From Butyrivibrio fibrisolvens (lineage in GTDB: Bacteria > Bacillota > Clostridia > Lachnospirales > Lachnospiraceae): a stretch of 64,000 bases of DNA. The stretch spans positions 2,914,001-2,978,000 of the forward strand of contig NZ_CP146963.1 in assembly GCF_037113525.1 (NCBI RefSeq), written 5' to 3'. Below are positions 54,476 to 62,900 of this stretch, piece by piece. Both the position numbers and the translations under genes were made by a program. The notes under the pieces were generated by a model. The model was not told where the DNA came from, made no database searches, and was given only the letters and a program-made list of their open reading frames with translations. Each line of letters starts with the position of its first letter. Position 1 is the first letter of the stretch.

Positions 54476-54565
54476 ATGTCTAAGAATTATAACTTTCAAG
54501 ATGACGCGGTGTTTAAATATGCCGATGATGAAGACGTATTAAAACGGCTGTGCGGCTTAAAATAA
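54476..54565 (+). CDS. Possible 29-residue protein at the right end of the RIT-type element
   Basis: ATG 54476 follows AAGGAAATATATGATT. The product MSKNYNFQDDAVFKYADDED... resembles the first residues of an Rpn-type nuclease (NYNFQDDAVFKY), so it may be a truncated N-terminus rather than a functional peptide. It stops just before the terminal repeats. Confidence 0.4.
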   Translation: MSKNYNFQDDAVFKYADDEDVLKRLCGLK

Positions 54566-54582
54566 ATGCCGATATTCTATTT

Positions 54583-54610
54583 CCATGCCTGACAACAGGC
54601 TCAGGCATGG
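54583..54610. repeat. Subterminal hairpin of the RIT-type element
   Basis: ccatgcctga pairs with tcaggcatgg about 20 bp inside the right terminal repeat. A tctcaggcatcc sequence lies at the matching place on the left. Confidence 0.6.
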
Positions 54611-54628
54611 GATTTCAAAGTTTTTATT

Positions 54629-54662
54629 ATCGGCATTTCTAAAATATCGGCATATGGAATGT
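54629..54662 (-). repeat. Right 34-bp terminal inverted repeat of the RIT-type element
   Basis: Exact reverse complement of 48936-48969. The host transposase resumes at once (gtagaaacttc). Confidence 0.9.
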
Positions 54663-54876
54663 AGAAACTTCATTCCGAGAGCTTAAACATGTGATTGGTG
54701 CAGCTAACTTCCATTCAAAAACTCGTAAATATATTGAAATGGAAATCTGGGCACGTCTTATTCTTTACAATTTCTGCTCTATAATTACGGGGCATGTTAC
54801 AATCATTCAAAAAGGCGGAAAGCACATATATCAAGTCAACTATTCTGTTGCCTACAAAGCATGTCATTATTTCTAA
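54661..54876 (+). pseudogene. IS4-family transposase, 3' part
   Basis: Codons read VETSFRELKHVIGAANFHS and continue to KACHYF and a stop. This is the catalytic-Glu C-terminal part missing from the fragment ending at 48917. Confidence 0.9.
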
Positions 54877-55734
54877 GCTTACATGCTGGAGAAGATCCAC
54901 CTGATGTAGAAAACCTGATAGGAAAAAATTTGCTTCCTATCAGGCGCGATCGGAAATATGCCCGCCAGCATAGATTCCGAAATCCGTCTAGCTTTACTTA
55001 TAGATTCAAGTAATAGCTATTATACCAATAATAGAATACTATGTGAGCGGCAGATTTGCATCTGCCTATTTGTCATGCTCAAAAGTCACTTGTGAATTCA
55101 TATCAGCTTGGAAATAATTTTTAACTATCGATTCCGACCATAATAATGCTAATTATCAGTTCTAGTAATACCATCTATCCTTCTTAACTTACTGACATTG
55201 GCTCTGAACTGTAACTATCTATCAATATATCCGGCATTCATTCGAACCGGTTTTCGCATAATAATCCCCCTTTCCTTATCTCAACGACTAATTCAATAAC
55301 AGATTATTTCAAAGAACAATAATCCATATAAAAAATCAGCCAACACTAAGCCAATCCTATTGCGCACGAAAAAACGCATTTTATGTCTGAACTGGAACTC
55401 AGTATAAAAATTATTTTTGTAAAAAATTGGTAGTCGATTATTCAGATCAGAATAACCACAGCTGTGAATTGCTGCAAAAAATACTTTAACAAAAAGAAGA
55501 GCAAAAGTAAATACTCAAAAGCATGACTTCTTGAATGTAAATAACAGAAACGCGCATTTACTGCGTGTTTCGTAATTCGATGAATCGGTTGGCAATAGAG
55601 CCTTCGACGAAGTCGAACTCAATTGGCTCTATTGCTGCATTCTTGAACTATATGTTCAAGAATGTATCTTTTCAAGTGCCTATAGTACGCCAAAAAAAGG
55701 AGCGACCACTTGCCGCTCCTTGAATAATATAAAA
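54877..55734. other. IS4 right end and gene-free stretch
   Basis: No supported coding frame. It holds the distal part of the IS4-like element to about 55211 and a hairpin (cctgatagg...cctatcagg) near 54915-54945. Two strong hairpins lie at 55590-55664, and a terminator (AAGGAGCGGCAAG... on the minus strand, about 55690-55716) serves the truncated Rpn copy. Confidence 0.6.
55590..55664. repeat. Two adjacent strong hairpins
   Basis: agcaatagagcc-type arms (55591-55602 with 55625-55636) enclose a nested ttcgac/gtcgaa stem; next to it cattcttgaac (55638-55648) pairs with gttcaagaatg (55654-55664). No T run; role unknown. Confidence 0.65.
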
Positions 55735-56117
55735 TCAATAATATTTTCTTACCTGCTCTTTACTTACATTTGCGTAATCTTCATTTTCGATAACCGCATC
55801 GTAAAGAGAATCAAAATCTTTAATATATGCCTTTAAACTCTTTACTAAGGCACGTAAACCTTTTTCTAAACCTTTTGTTAATCCTTTATTTTCCATGCTT
55901 GTCGCATATGTGCACATCTCCGTCACCTCTTTCTCTATTTCTTTTGTAAGTGGCAACCCATAATCCTTCTCAAGCCCTGCTATTTTTGACTTAGCATCTA
56001 TCGTCTCATCAAATAATACAGTTAATAGCTTGATAGTGTTATTATCAGTATCTCCAATATCATGATTTTTACTAATGTTGATTATTGTTGTACTAATGAT
56101 ATCATATCTCAGATTGT
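55735..56117 (-). pseudogene. Truncated second copy of the Rpn-type gene
   Basis: Near-identical at DNA level to the 3' part of 46637-47656, starting at the codons for DNLRYDIISTTIINIS. The N-terminal nuclease core is missing: the sequence joins the ABC permease gene at 56117/56118. Compared with the intact copy the C-terminal KGL repeat is shorter by 12 residues. A shorter 73-codon frame with an internal ATG remains open. Confidence 0.9.
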
Positions 56118-56840
56118 CTACCTGATCTTTTTCTCAAATCGTCTCCACAAAACATAAATCCAAATTCCTGAAACAATAATATTCATCAGCATAAAAGCTG
56201 GACTTTCCTCTACTACTGCCATTCCAGTCCAAAAGGATGGCAAAAAAGCCAGACAATACCTATAAGGCACTGGGATAAAATACGGTGCAATCGCTCCAAG
56301 CATTATCAACGAAGACATCTTGGTAAGCGCCATGCCTTCCAGTTTATTGGAAGAAAGCGCAACAACAAGGAGGGTGATGATAATACCTTGCAGTGTTCCT
56401 GCTACTGACAGGAATATCATCATGATCGCCTCTATCTCTGAAAGCCTGAAAAAAGGAAGCAGCGCCACTGTTACAATAAATGCCGCGATTCCAGGAATCA
56501 CAAGGCGGGATGCAAAGTAACCGCTTTTCCCAAGTCCTGTGACAAACAGATACCTGTCGATATGCTCATCATGCTCTTCAAGCATTACCATAGCAGCTAC
56601 AAAACAGAACATGACCGGAGTAATAGCCGCATAAAAGATATCGAAAAGGCTATAATAGGGCGTCATAACACAAGAAAGCCCTGTTATGCGGATAAGTTCC
56701 TTCTCAATTGCAGGAATACCAAAGTGCATCGCTACCCCGATCAAAAATGGCGAAAGACCCGCCGCAAGAAGCATCATGTCCTGCCTGACAAACCTGAGCA
56801 TATGCATAAAACTAACATTTATAGAACTCAACTTTCTCAT
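56118..56840 (-). CDS. ABC-2 type permease, second subunit
   Basis: About 240 residues from ATG 56840, which overlaps the upstream stop (ATGA) with GGGAGGAG before it. Six membrane helices. The C-terminus ends RRFEKKIR and the TAG stop lies exactly where sequence of the truncated Rpn copy begins, so the last residues may have been lost. It works with the ATPase and first permease upstream, probably as a peptide or drug exporter. Confidence 0.8.
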   Translation of the reverse strand: MRKLSSINVSFMHMLRFVRQDMMLLAAGLSPFLIGVAMHFGIPAIEKELIRITGLSCVMTPYYSLFDIFYAAITPVMFCFVAAMVMLEEHDEHIDRYLFVTGLGKSGYFASRLVIPGIAAFIVTVALLPFFRLSEIEAIMMIFLSVAGTLQGIIITLLVVALSSNKLEGMALTKMSSLIMLGAIAPYFIPVPYRYCLAFLPSFWTGMAVVEESPAFMLMNIIVSGIWIYVLWRRFEKKIR

Positions 56841-57577
56841 ATCTTGGCTCCTCCCTGTTCCTGCCACATTTTACGTACACACCTGCATGCGATCACAAAC
56901 AGAATGCAGATCAGTACTACTGTCATTACCAGTCCTGCCACTGAAACTTCCATGCCGCCTACAAGTTCCATGCAGGCGTTTGCAGGGTATATCCTTCCCT
57001 GAGGCGGAGTAATTCCTATAAGATGCAGGATTGCAGGTATAAAGCCAAGGATTTCAACAGGCACAGTATAAAGAATAAACTGGTTAAGGCTCTTTATCTT
57101 AGTTGCGACGATCACTCCAAAAAGCGTAAACATTACAGAAGCCAAAAATGTCCCAGCCAACACCGATATAATTGATCCGCAACCTGACGCCTTTGAAAGA
57201 ATCCCCGCAACAATAATGGCTATAAAGCTTAAAGTCAGCACCTTAGACGTCACATATTCAAAGACCTTAAGAGGCGAAACAGCCAAAAAGGAAGTTACTC
57301 TCTGGCTCTTTTCCAAAAGTACAATGGCTCCCATAAAAAACAGTCCCATGGCGGCCGGATCTGAAAAGATCAGCACTGCTGCCGTTATCCGCCTCCAGGA
57401 ATCTGGAAGTGCGGCCAAAACTATAACGTAGAACAAAGTCAGGAAGGTATACAAAAGGTAAAATCCATATCTTAACTGAAATCTCATATCCCAGAAAAGT
57501 AGATTAAATAACCTTCTGCTGCCTTTATTAAACATCCCTGAATTAGAAACTTTAGTGGAAGCTTTCGTATAACTCAT
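56837..57577 (-). CDS. ABC-2 type permease, first subunit
   Basis: 246 residues, six predicted membrane helices, no soluble domain. It is translationally coupled to the ATPase gene (ATGA overlap at 57574) and to the second permease. Sequence alone does not tell the substrate. Confidence 0.8.
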   Translation of the reverse strand: MSYTKASTKVSNSGMFNKGSRRLFNLLFWDMRFQLRYGFYLLYTFLTLFYVIVLAALPDSWRRITAAVLIFSDPAAMGLFFMGAIVLLEKSQRVTSFLAVSPLKVFEYVTSKVLTLSFIAIIVAGILSKASGCGSIISVLAGTFLASVMFTLFGVIVATKIKSLNQFILYTVPVEILGFIPAILHLIGITPPQGRIYPANACMELVGGMEVSVAGLVMTVVLICILFVIACRCVRKMWQEQGGAKI

Positions 57578-58446
57578 ACAAGGGTCCTCCCTGTTATCTC
57601 CATGAAAATGTCATTAAGTGTAGGCTCGCTGCTATGAATAGAAATTATGCGATTTGAAGCGATAAGTTTCTGGAGCCTTTCATCCGATGCCATCTCATCA
57701 AGGACACATTCACCTGTCTGTTCACCATTTTCAATCCATGAATAGGACACCTTCGCCGCACCCTTAGACATTATCAGATTATGTGGTGTATCAAGCGCGT
57801 AGATCTTACCTCCCACAATGAACGCCACCCTGTCGCACAGCTCCGTTGCATCCTGCATATTGTGAGTCGTAAGAAGAATTGTCTTCCCCCTTCTCTTCTC
57901 CTCCAGGATTATATCCTTCATAAGACGGTTATTCGTAGGATCAAGGCCGCTGGTAGGCTCATCCAGGAAAAGAATCTTGGGATCATGAACAAGAGTTTTG
58001 ATGAAATTCAAACGGCTTTTCATACCTTTTGAAAAGTCCGATACTCTCTTATCCACATCATTCTCAAGTCCTACCATTGCTAAAAGTTCATCAATGGATC
58101 GCCCTGAACCAGTTCCCCTCTTACTTCCAGACGTTTTTCTATAAAGTGATGAAAAGAACTCAAGATTCTCTCTGGCTGACAGCTTTTCATACATAGTGGA
58201 GTATTCAAAATCTACACCGATCTGCTGGTAAAAATCAGAGCTACTGGCTCTGCACTCTGTTCCGCATACAACTGCCGAACCGCCATAGCCTGGCAACATT
58301 CCAAGAAGTATCTTTTGAAGGGTACTCTTCCCCGCTCCCGAAGGGCCAAGAAATCCGAATATTTCACCTTCAGATACTGAAAAATTCATATCCTCAATGA
58401 AGGGCTTTTTGGTGTAACTGAAACTAAGATTTTTAACCTGAATCAT
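57574..58446 (-). CDS. ABC transporter ATP-binding protein
   Basis: 290 residues. Walker A GPSGAGKST (about 34-42), an LSGGQ-like signature in the form FSKGMKSRL, Walker B ILFLDEPTSGLD, and the switch His in TTHNMQD. The CcmA/YhaQ-type ATPase is followed by a C-terminal extension of about 70 residues. AAGGAGAG precedes the ATG. A TetR-type operator lies in its promoter region, so it is the first gene of a regulated exporter operon. Confidence 0.92.
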   Translation of the reverse strand: MIQVKNLSFSYTKKPFIEDMNFSVSEGEIFGFLGPSGAGKSTLQKILLGMLPGYGGSAVVCGTECRASSSDFYQQIGVDFEYSTMYEKLSARENLEFFSSLYRKTSGSKRGTGSGRSIDELLAMVGLENDVDKRVSDFSKGMKSRLNFIKTLVHDPKILFLDEPTSGLDPTNNRLMKDIILEEKRRGKTILLTTHNMQDATELCDRVAFIVGGKIYALDTPHNLIMSKGAAKVSYSWIENGEQTGECVLDEMASDERLQKLIASNRIISIHSSEPTLNDIFMEITGRTLV

Positions 58447-58467
58447 ATCTGTCTCTCCTTATATCTA

Positions 58468-58495
58468 TTTGACCAATTTGTTTTTTATGGTCAAA
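58468..58495 (-). promoter_or_regulatory. Candidate TetR operator in front of the ABC operon
   Basis: TTTGACC and GGTCAAA face each other across 14 bases, a 28-bp site identical in layout to the one before the TetR gene. Confidence 0.75.
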
Positions 58496-58507
58496 ATATT
58501 AGTAATT

Positions 58508-58530
58508 GAAAGTCCGGCTCCAGGCCGGAC
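58508..58530 (-). terminator. Terminator of the TetR gene
   Basis: GTCCGGC and GCCGGAC form a 7-bp G+C-rich stem; the tail TTTCAATT is only partly U. Some read-through into the ABC operon is possible. Confidence 0.6.
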
Positions 58531-58557
58531 GCTGCCATTCACTATAACATCAGCTCT

Positions 58558-59148
58558 TCAAAGAATCTGCTGTACCACGCCTTTTATCATAAGCCTCAAG
58601 GCTTCATCGTAATGCTTCTCCCCAATATCTGCCTTATGAAGCGTCGCATAATATATCGCATGGAAAGCAGCACTTATAACCTTAGGATCTGCCTTCTTTT
58701 TCATCGGGAACATCTCAAACATCTTTTCAATGGTATCGGTGTCATCCTGAAGGTGCGCTTCCACCACTTCTCTTGGAAGCTTTCTCACAAGCAGCTCAAC
58801 CTCATCCGTATCAAGCAGCTGAAGTATCGGCATCTCCTCTGTCTTTTTAAAAAATCCAAAGATAAGATCTGTCAGAGCATCCGCAGTGAGTTCTTTCCCT
58901 GCAAGATGGGAAAGCGCCTTCGCAAGGTCATCGTTGATACTCTCATGCTGCTGTTGAATAACCTCAAACAAGAGCAGTTCTTTGGACTTATAAAAAAGAT
59001 AAAACGTCCCCTTCGGAATACCCACACGCTTTACAAGCTCATCCACTGTAGTACGACGAACGCCATACTGGGCAAGGCATTTCACAGCCTCCTCCCTAAG
59101 GCGGTTCTGGATATATTCTCTTTCCTGATCAGAATAACTCTTAGGCAT
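58558..59148 (-). CDS. TetR-family repressor
   Basis: 196 residues. The N-terminal HTH (RTTVDELVKRVGIPKGTFYLFYKSKELL, about 26-53) is standard TetR; the C-terminal ligand domain is all-helical. A 28-bp inverted repeat overlaps its own -10 box and a like repeat precedes the ABC operon downstream, so it likely represses both and is released by a transported compound. Confidence 0.9.
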   Translation of the reverse strand: MPKSYSDQEREYIQNRLREEAVKCLAQYGVRRTTVDELVKRVGIPKGTFYLFYKSKELLLFEVIQQQHESINDDLAKALSHLAGKELTADALTDLIFGFFKKTEEMPILQLLDTDEVELLVRKLPREVVEAHLQDDTDTIEKMFEMFPMKKKADPKVISAAFHAIYYATLHKADIGEKHYDEALRLMIKGVVQQIL

Positions 59149-59164
59149 AAGCTTTATAATCCTT

Positions 59165-59218
59165 TTTGACTAAATTTATCTTTATAGTCAAAATACACCT
59201 CTTTTATTATCTTGTCAA
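59165..59218 (-). promoter_or_regulatory. Promoter and operator of the TetR gene
   Basis: TTGACA (59218-59213), 17 bases, TATTTT (59195-59190). The operator TTTGACTA/TAGTCAAA (59165-59192) overlaps the -10 and the start site. Confidence 0.8.
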
Positions 59219-59225
59219 GCGGATA

Positions 59226-59302
59226 CGAGATGTATCTGTTTTATCTCTAACAGATACATCCTGTATCTAGTACATGTCTAGAAATGCATGGATGCATTTC
59301 TA
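59226..59302. repeat. Two small hairpins upstream of the TetR promoter
   Basis: gatgtatctgtt pairs with aacagatacatc, and tagaaatgcat with atgcatttcta. There is no clear tail; they could belong to the 3' region of the 98-residue gene or be transposon scars. Confidence 0.45.
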
Positions 59303-59309
59303 TGTGCGT

Positions 59310-59341
59310 AAAAAAAGGAGTGGCCGCTATGGTCACTCCTT
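59310..59341 (-). terminator. Terminator of the 98-residue protein gene
   Basis: AAGGAGTGACC with GGCCACTCCTT and seven U on the minus strand. Confidence 0.8.
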
Positions 59342-59355
59342 CGCTTCTATCTTAT

Positions 59356-59652
59356 TTAGTTAAGTCCGTGAAGCTTGCCAACCTTTTCAAACAGGTCGTT
59401 ACCGTCAAGATTTAATACTCTGTGGAATGCGCCGAACTCATCGAGTGTAAGCTCATAATCTCCACGATAGAAGTTCTCAACGTTCTCAGGTGTCATGTTT
59501 ACATCATATTTGGAAAGAACTTCAACTACCTTTTCTGGTGTATCAAGTCCAATGCTGTCGCAATATCCTTTGATAACGATACCAAGATCTCCCATACCGT
59601 TAACTTTGGTCTGTGCTACTCTCTGCTCTTTTCTTTCAATTGTTGTCGACAT
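59356..59652 (-). CDS. Hypothetical protein (98 residues)
   Basis: Soluble, mostly helical. GGGGGAA lies 7 bases before the ATG. The part from GIVIKGYCDSIGLDTPEKVVEVLSKYDV to VENFYRGDYELTLDEF suggests a helix-turn-helix-like or TPR-like fold, but no family is certain. It has its own terminator and lies alone. Confidence 0.65.
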   Translation of the reverse strand: MSTTIERKEQRVAQTKVNGMGDLGIVIKGYCDSIGLDTPEKVVEVLSKYDVNMTPENVENFYRGDYELTLDEFGAFHRVLNLDGNDLFEKVGKLHGLN

Positions 59653-59878
59653 CCTTATTCCCCCTTCTCATCCTTGGAAAAAATAACTCGATAACCCAAA
59701 AGATTTTTGAATTATCACCTCAATTTCATGCCCATTATAACTATTAACCGTATAGATTTCCACTCTTAAATAATCGTATTTTTGTAATACATAATGATTA
59801 TTATGATGTTTTTCATCAAACAGGGACCACTAGTGGGATTGATAAAACGAAATTTTTATCAGTTTCTTTCTTTTCACA

Positions 59879-59920
59879 AAAAAGCCCCAAAACGCAGTTT
59901 TCGCCTGCATTCTGGGGCCT
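59879..59920 (-). terminator. Terminator of the DUF5057 protein gene
   Basis: GGCCCCAGAATGCAG pairs with CTGCGTTTTGGGGC, followed by six U on the minus strand. Confidence 0.9.
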
Positions 59921-59933
59921 GATCACTTTTTCC

Positions 59934-62900
59934 TTAATCCAGATCGTAGAGCTCTTGTCTTAGAAGTGCCATGGAGTCTGTACTGTAAACCGTTGATGTT
60001 ACGCCGTTTACCGTACCTGTGAGGGCTGAATGGACGTAGATATCAAGGGTATCGGAATCACCCATTGCCACGTTAGATCCGTTATTATTCAGGTCGTAAA
60101 TCGGAACATCAACTTCAAGGTAGTAGGTTACAAAGGCATTGGACTGACTGCCTGAAGTACTATCACTATAAATGAGATAGTAGTTTCCGGTTGAATCCAC
60201 CACTGCCGGAGTCCTGCTAACAATCTCGCCACTGCTGTTAACCGTACATAGATATGCCGGGTACAGCTTAGCCGGAGTCTTTGCTGAGCTATAAGATGCG
60301 CCATACAATCCGGTAGTCGTAGACGTGCCTGTTTCAGGATCATAGTTATACTGCTCACTTCGTTTTCCATAACTGAAGTTGATCTTGATGGCACTGGTCT
60401 TTATTCCGACATTAAGATCCGTCAAAGTGAAATAAACCGGATAATATTTATACTCATTAACAACGTCAGTATTACTGGAATATGCAGGAGCATCCGGATC
60501 ACTTGCGGTATTTGCAGTAGTCACTCCACTTTCACTACCTGCAGCAATAGCTTCCGAATCATTTGCCATATCCTGTGCATATGCATCATAAGGAATCTTA
60601 TCGGTAGTTAATTCCTTGGCAAAAGTATCATCTGTAATAGATATACTTGCAGCCTTAACACCTGAATTGTAAGCCATGATCATGGTATTGATGAATAGCT
60701 GAACCTCAGGTGTCGTACACTGGGAAACCGCACTATGACCTACTCCTGAATATGAGATATTGCCTCTATTGTAGATATAGTAGTTATTTCGAACATCATG
60801 CGGAGATGCTTCATATACGTCATTAGTACCATTCTTGGTATAGGTAGATATAAAATTCTGCGTATGCTCTCCAGGCTCAACAAGACCATTACCATTAGTA
60901 TCCACATCTCGGCTGTCCAGCGTATACCATACTGTAATATCACTTTCGCCATCAGCGTTATTATCCATATCAAGATTGAGCTGGAAATACTGTCCATGAG
61001 TACTTGCAACAAACATCTCATCTTCAAGATCATATGGATAATTAGAGATGGTTCCTTCATTTACAAGAGATACATAATATGCATTCTTATTAGAATTTCT
61101 GCTAGTATACCCTCCTACTGCAAGATTCTGATATTGTCTGCTAGGTCCAAATATTGAATGATTAGTCGTAGCAAGTCTATACAATCCTGAAAGCGCTGCA
61201 CCGGAATTAGGCAGCAGCGGTGTCGGATCATATTGCGTACTATAGGCACTTCCATAGACATTATTGGCACCAACATAGCCAAATCTGTCCATACCACACA
61301 GATCACGTATTGCATTACTAAGGTATGAGCTTGCAAACCAGTCTGCCCACTGGGACTGAACTACGAACTGCTTATACGTCTTACCCGCAGTGCTTGTACC
61401 AAGTCCAGCCCGAGGATAAAGAGACGTGTCATATATCCAGGAAGTTGTATCATGGGTAAAGAGCATAGCTCGTCCGCTCTTGCCGTACGTAACCAATGAT
61501 TTGATTGAGTTCTCGTTAGGGATATTCGGGAACATATCGGTAAATCCTACAATGACCATGTCATAGGCTGACAGCATAGTAGGTCCAACAGGTCTTTCGT
61601 TAGCATCATCAGTATCTCCATCGCCGTTTCTATCTATCGCTTCATTGAAATTACCGGCAATAGTCGTAGGCGATACAAGATGTCCGCCTTCAAGCTGAAC
61701 TTCAAGGATATCACTTTCCTCTTTTATCTTGGATGGGTCATAATTCTTTTCATAAGAGGTTGCAAACTCATAGGAACTGATAGAATAAATATTAACGTCA
61801 TATCCCGGGATATTCTCAAGCATGCCATACCAATCGCTTGTCGGAACATAGTACTGCTGATATGAAAGGTCCCTGTCTACCGCACCCTTGATATCATATG
61901 TCTGAGATATCGCTGAGTTTCCACCATCTGCACTACTGTTAGGAATGTACGGATATACCTGCAGTATATTGATCTCAATCCTTTCTTCTACACCGGACGG
62001 AATAACAGCACAAATACCTGTTATAGAGTCATGCGAACAAAGAGATGAATCTTCACTGTTAGGCTTATTGTTCGTGATCTTAAGCTTCCATGCCACACTT
62101 CCGTAGTATCCGTTAGGAAGCTGCCTTGTCAGATGATAAGAAGTATATGGCAAAAGAGATGTAGTAGAGCCAGACGATATAGTCAGATTCATGATCTCTT
62201 CTGTAAAAGTTGAACCTTTCTGTGCATCCGTCTTAGTCTCATCAGTAGATCCCGCAAATCTTCCGTCGCCATTACTATCAAGGAATAGCTGAACTGTATA
62301 TGTAGCATCAAGCAGATCAGGATTAGCTACATCCGTGATAGTAAAATCGAAGTTCAGATAATACTGTCCATCAGATCCAGGTGATAAAAATACACATTGA
62401 TTAGGATCAAGTATATTGCCATTTGTAACAGCAACGTATTCTGTAGGTACCGAAGTCACATCCAAAGTAAGCTTGGATTCATTAAGTCCCTCAGTGATAA
62501 GATCCGTGAACTTAGATCCAATTGATTCTGTAACAAAATTAGTATACTTTCTTTCATTCCAGGTATTGCCAAATCCAGTCTTAATAAAGGCATACATTTG
62601 AGAATTAGTATCAAGTTTACCTGCAAATGTGCCGTTGGAAGTATTAAGTTTGCCAGAGCCCGCACTGATTCCTGATGGTGCATTGCTTGAATTATAAGAA
62701 AATGAACCACCATTCATTGTAGTATCATATGTAAACAGGTCATCTGCAACGATTACCGGATAGCCGAGCTCCAGGAAATTCTCAAGTTCTTTTTCCTGAA
62801 TACTTGTAATATCATTACCCGAAAGTCTGAGACTAACTGAAGCAGAATGAGTAACTGCTGCCGATCCAAAATCAGCACCATCAACATACATAGCTGTATC

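Larger units (their letters stand above)
48918..54660 (+). mobile_element. RIT-type element (three tyrosine recombinases) with cargo
   Basis: Three consecutive, overlapping tyrosine recombinase genes lie near the left end, and perfect 34-bp inverted repeats mark both ends. Removing the segment restores the IS4 transposase frame, so the borders are known to within about 2 bp (a shared GT). The left end has 18 extra bases outside the repeat. Cargo: a zinc-finger fragment, a lipoprotein fragment, a chemotaxis receptor and a 29-codon frame. RIT elements (recombinase in trio) are the matching known class. Confidence 0.85.
47740..55211 (+). mobile_element. IS4-like insertion sequence, split by a second element
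   Basis: Imperfect terminal inverted repeats: 47740-47760 (cagctctgaaccaatgtca) against 55191-55211 match at 17 of 21 positions, with further matches inward. Without the nested insertion the element is about 1.73 kb with one transposase. A perfect 15-bp inverted repeat (ggccgctctaactac) lies at 47845-47892, before the transposase start. Exact ends are inferred. Confidence 0.6.
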
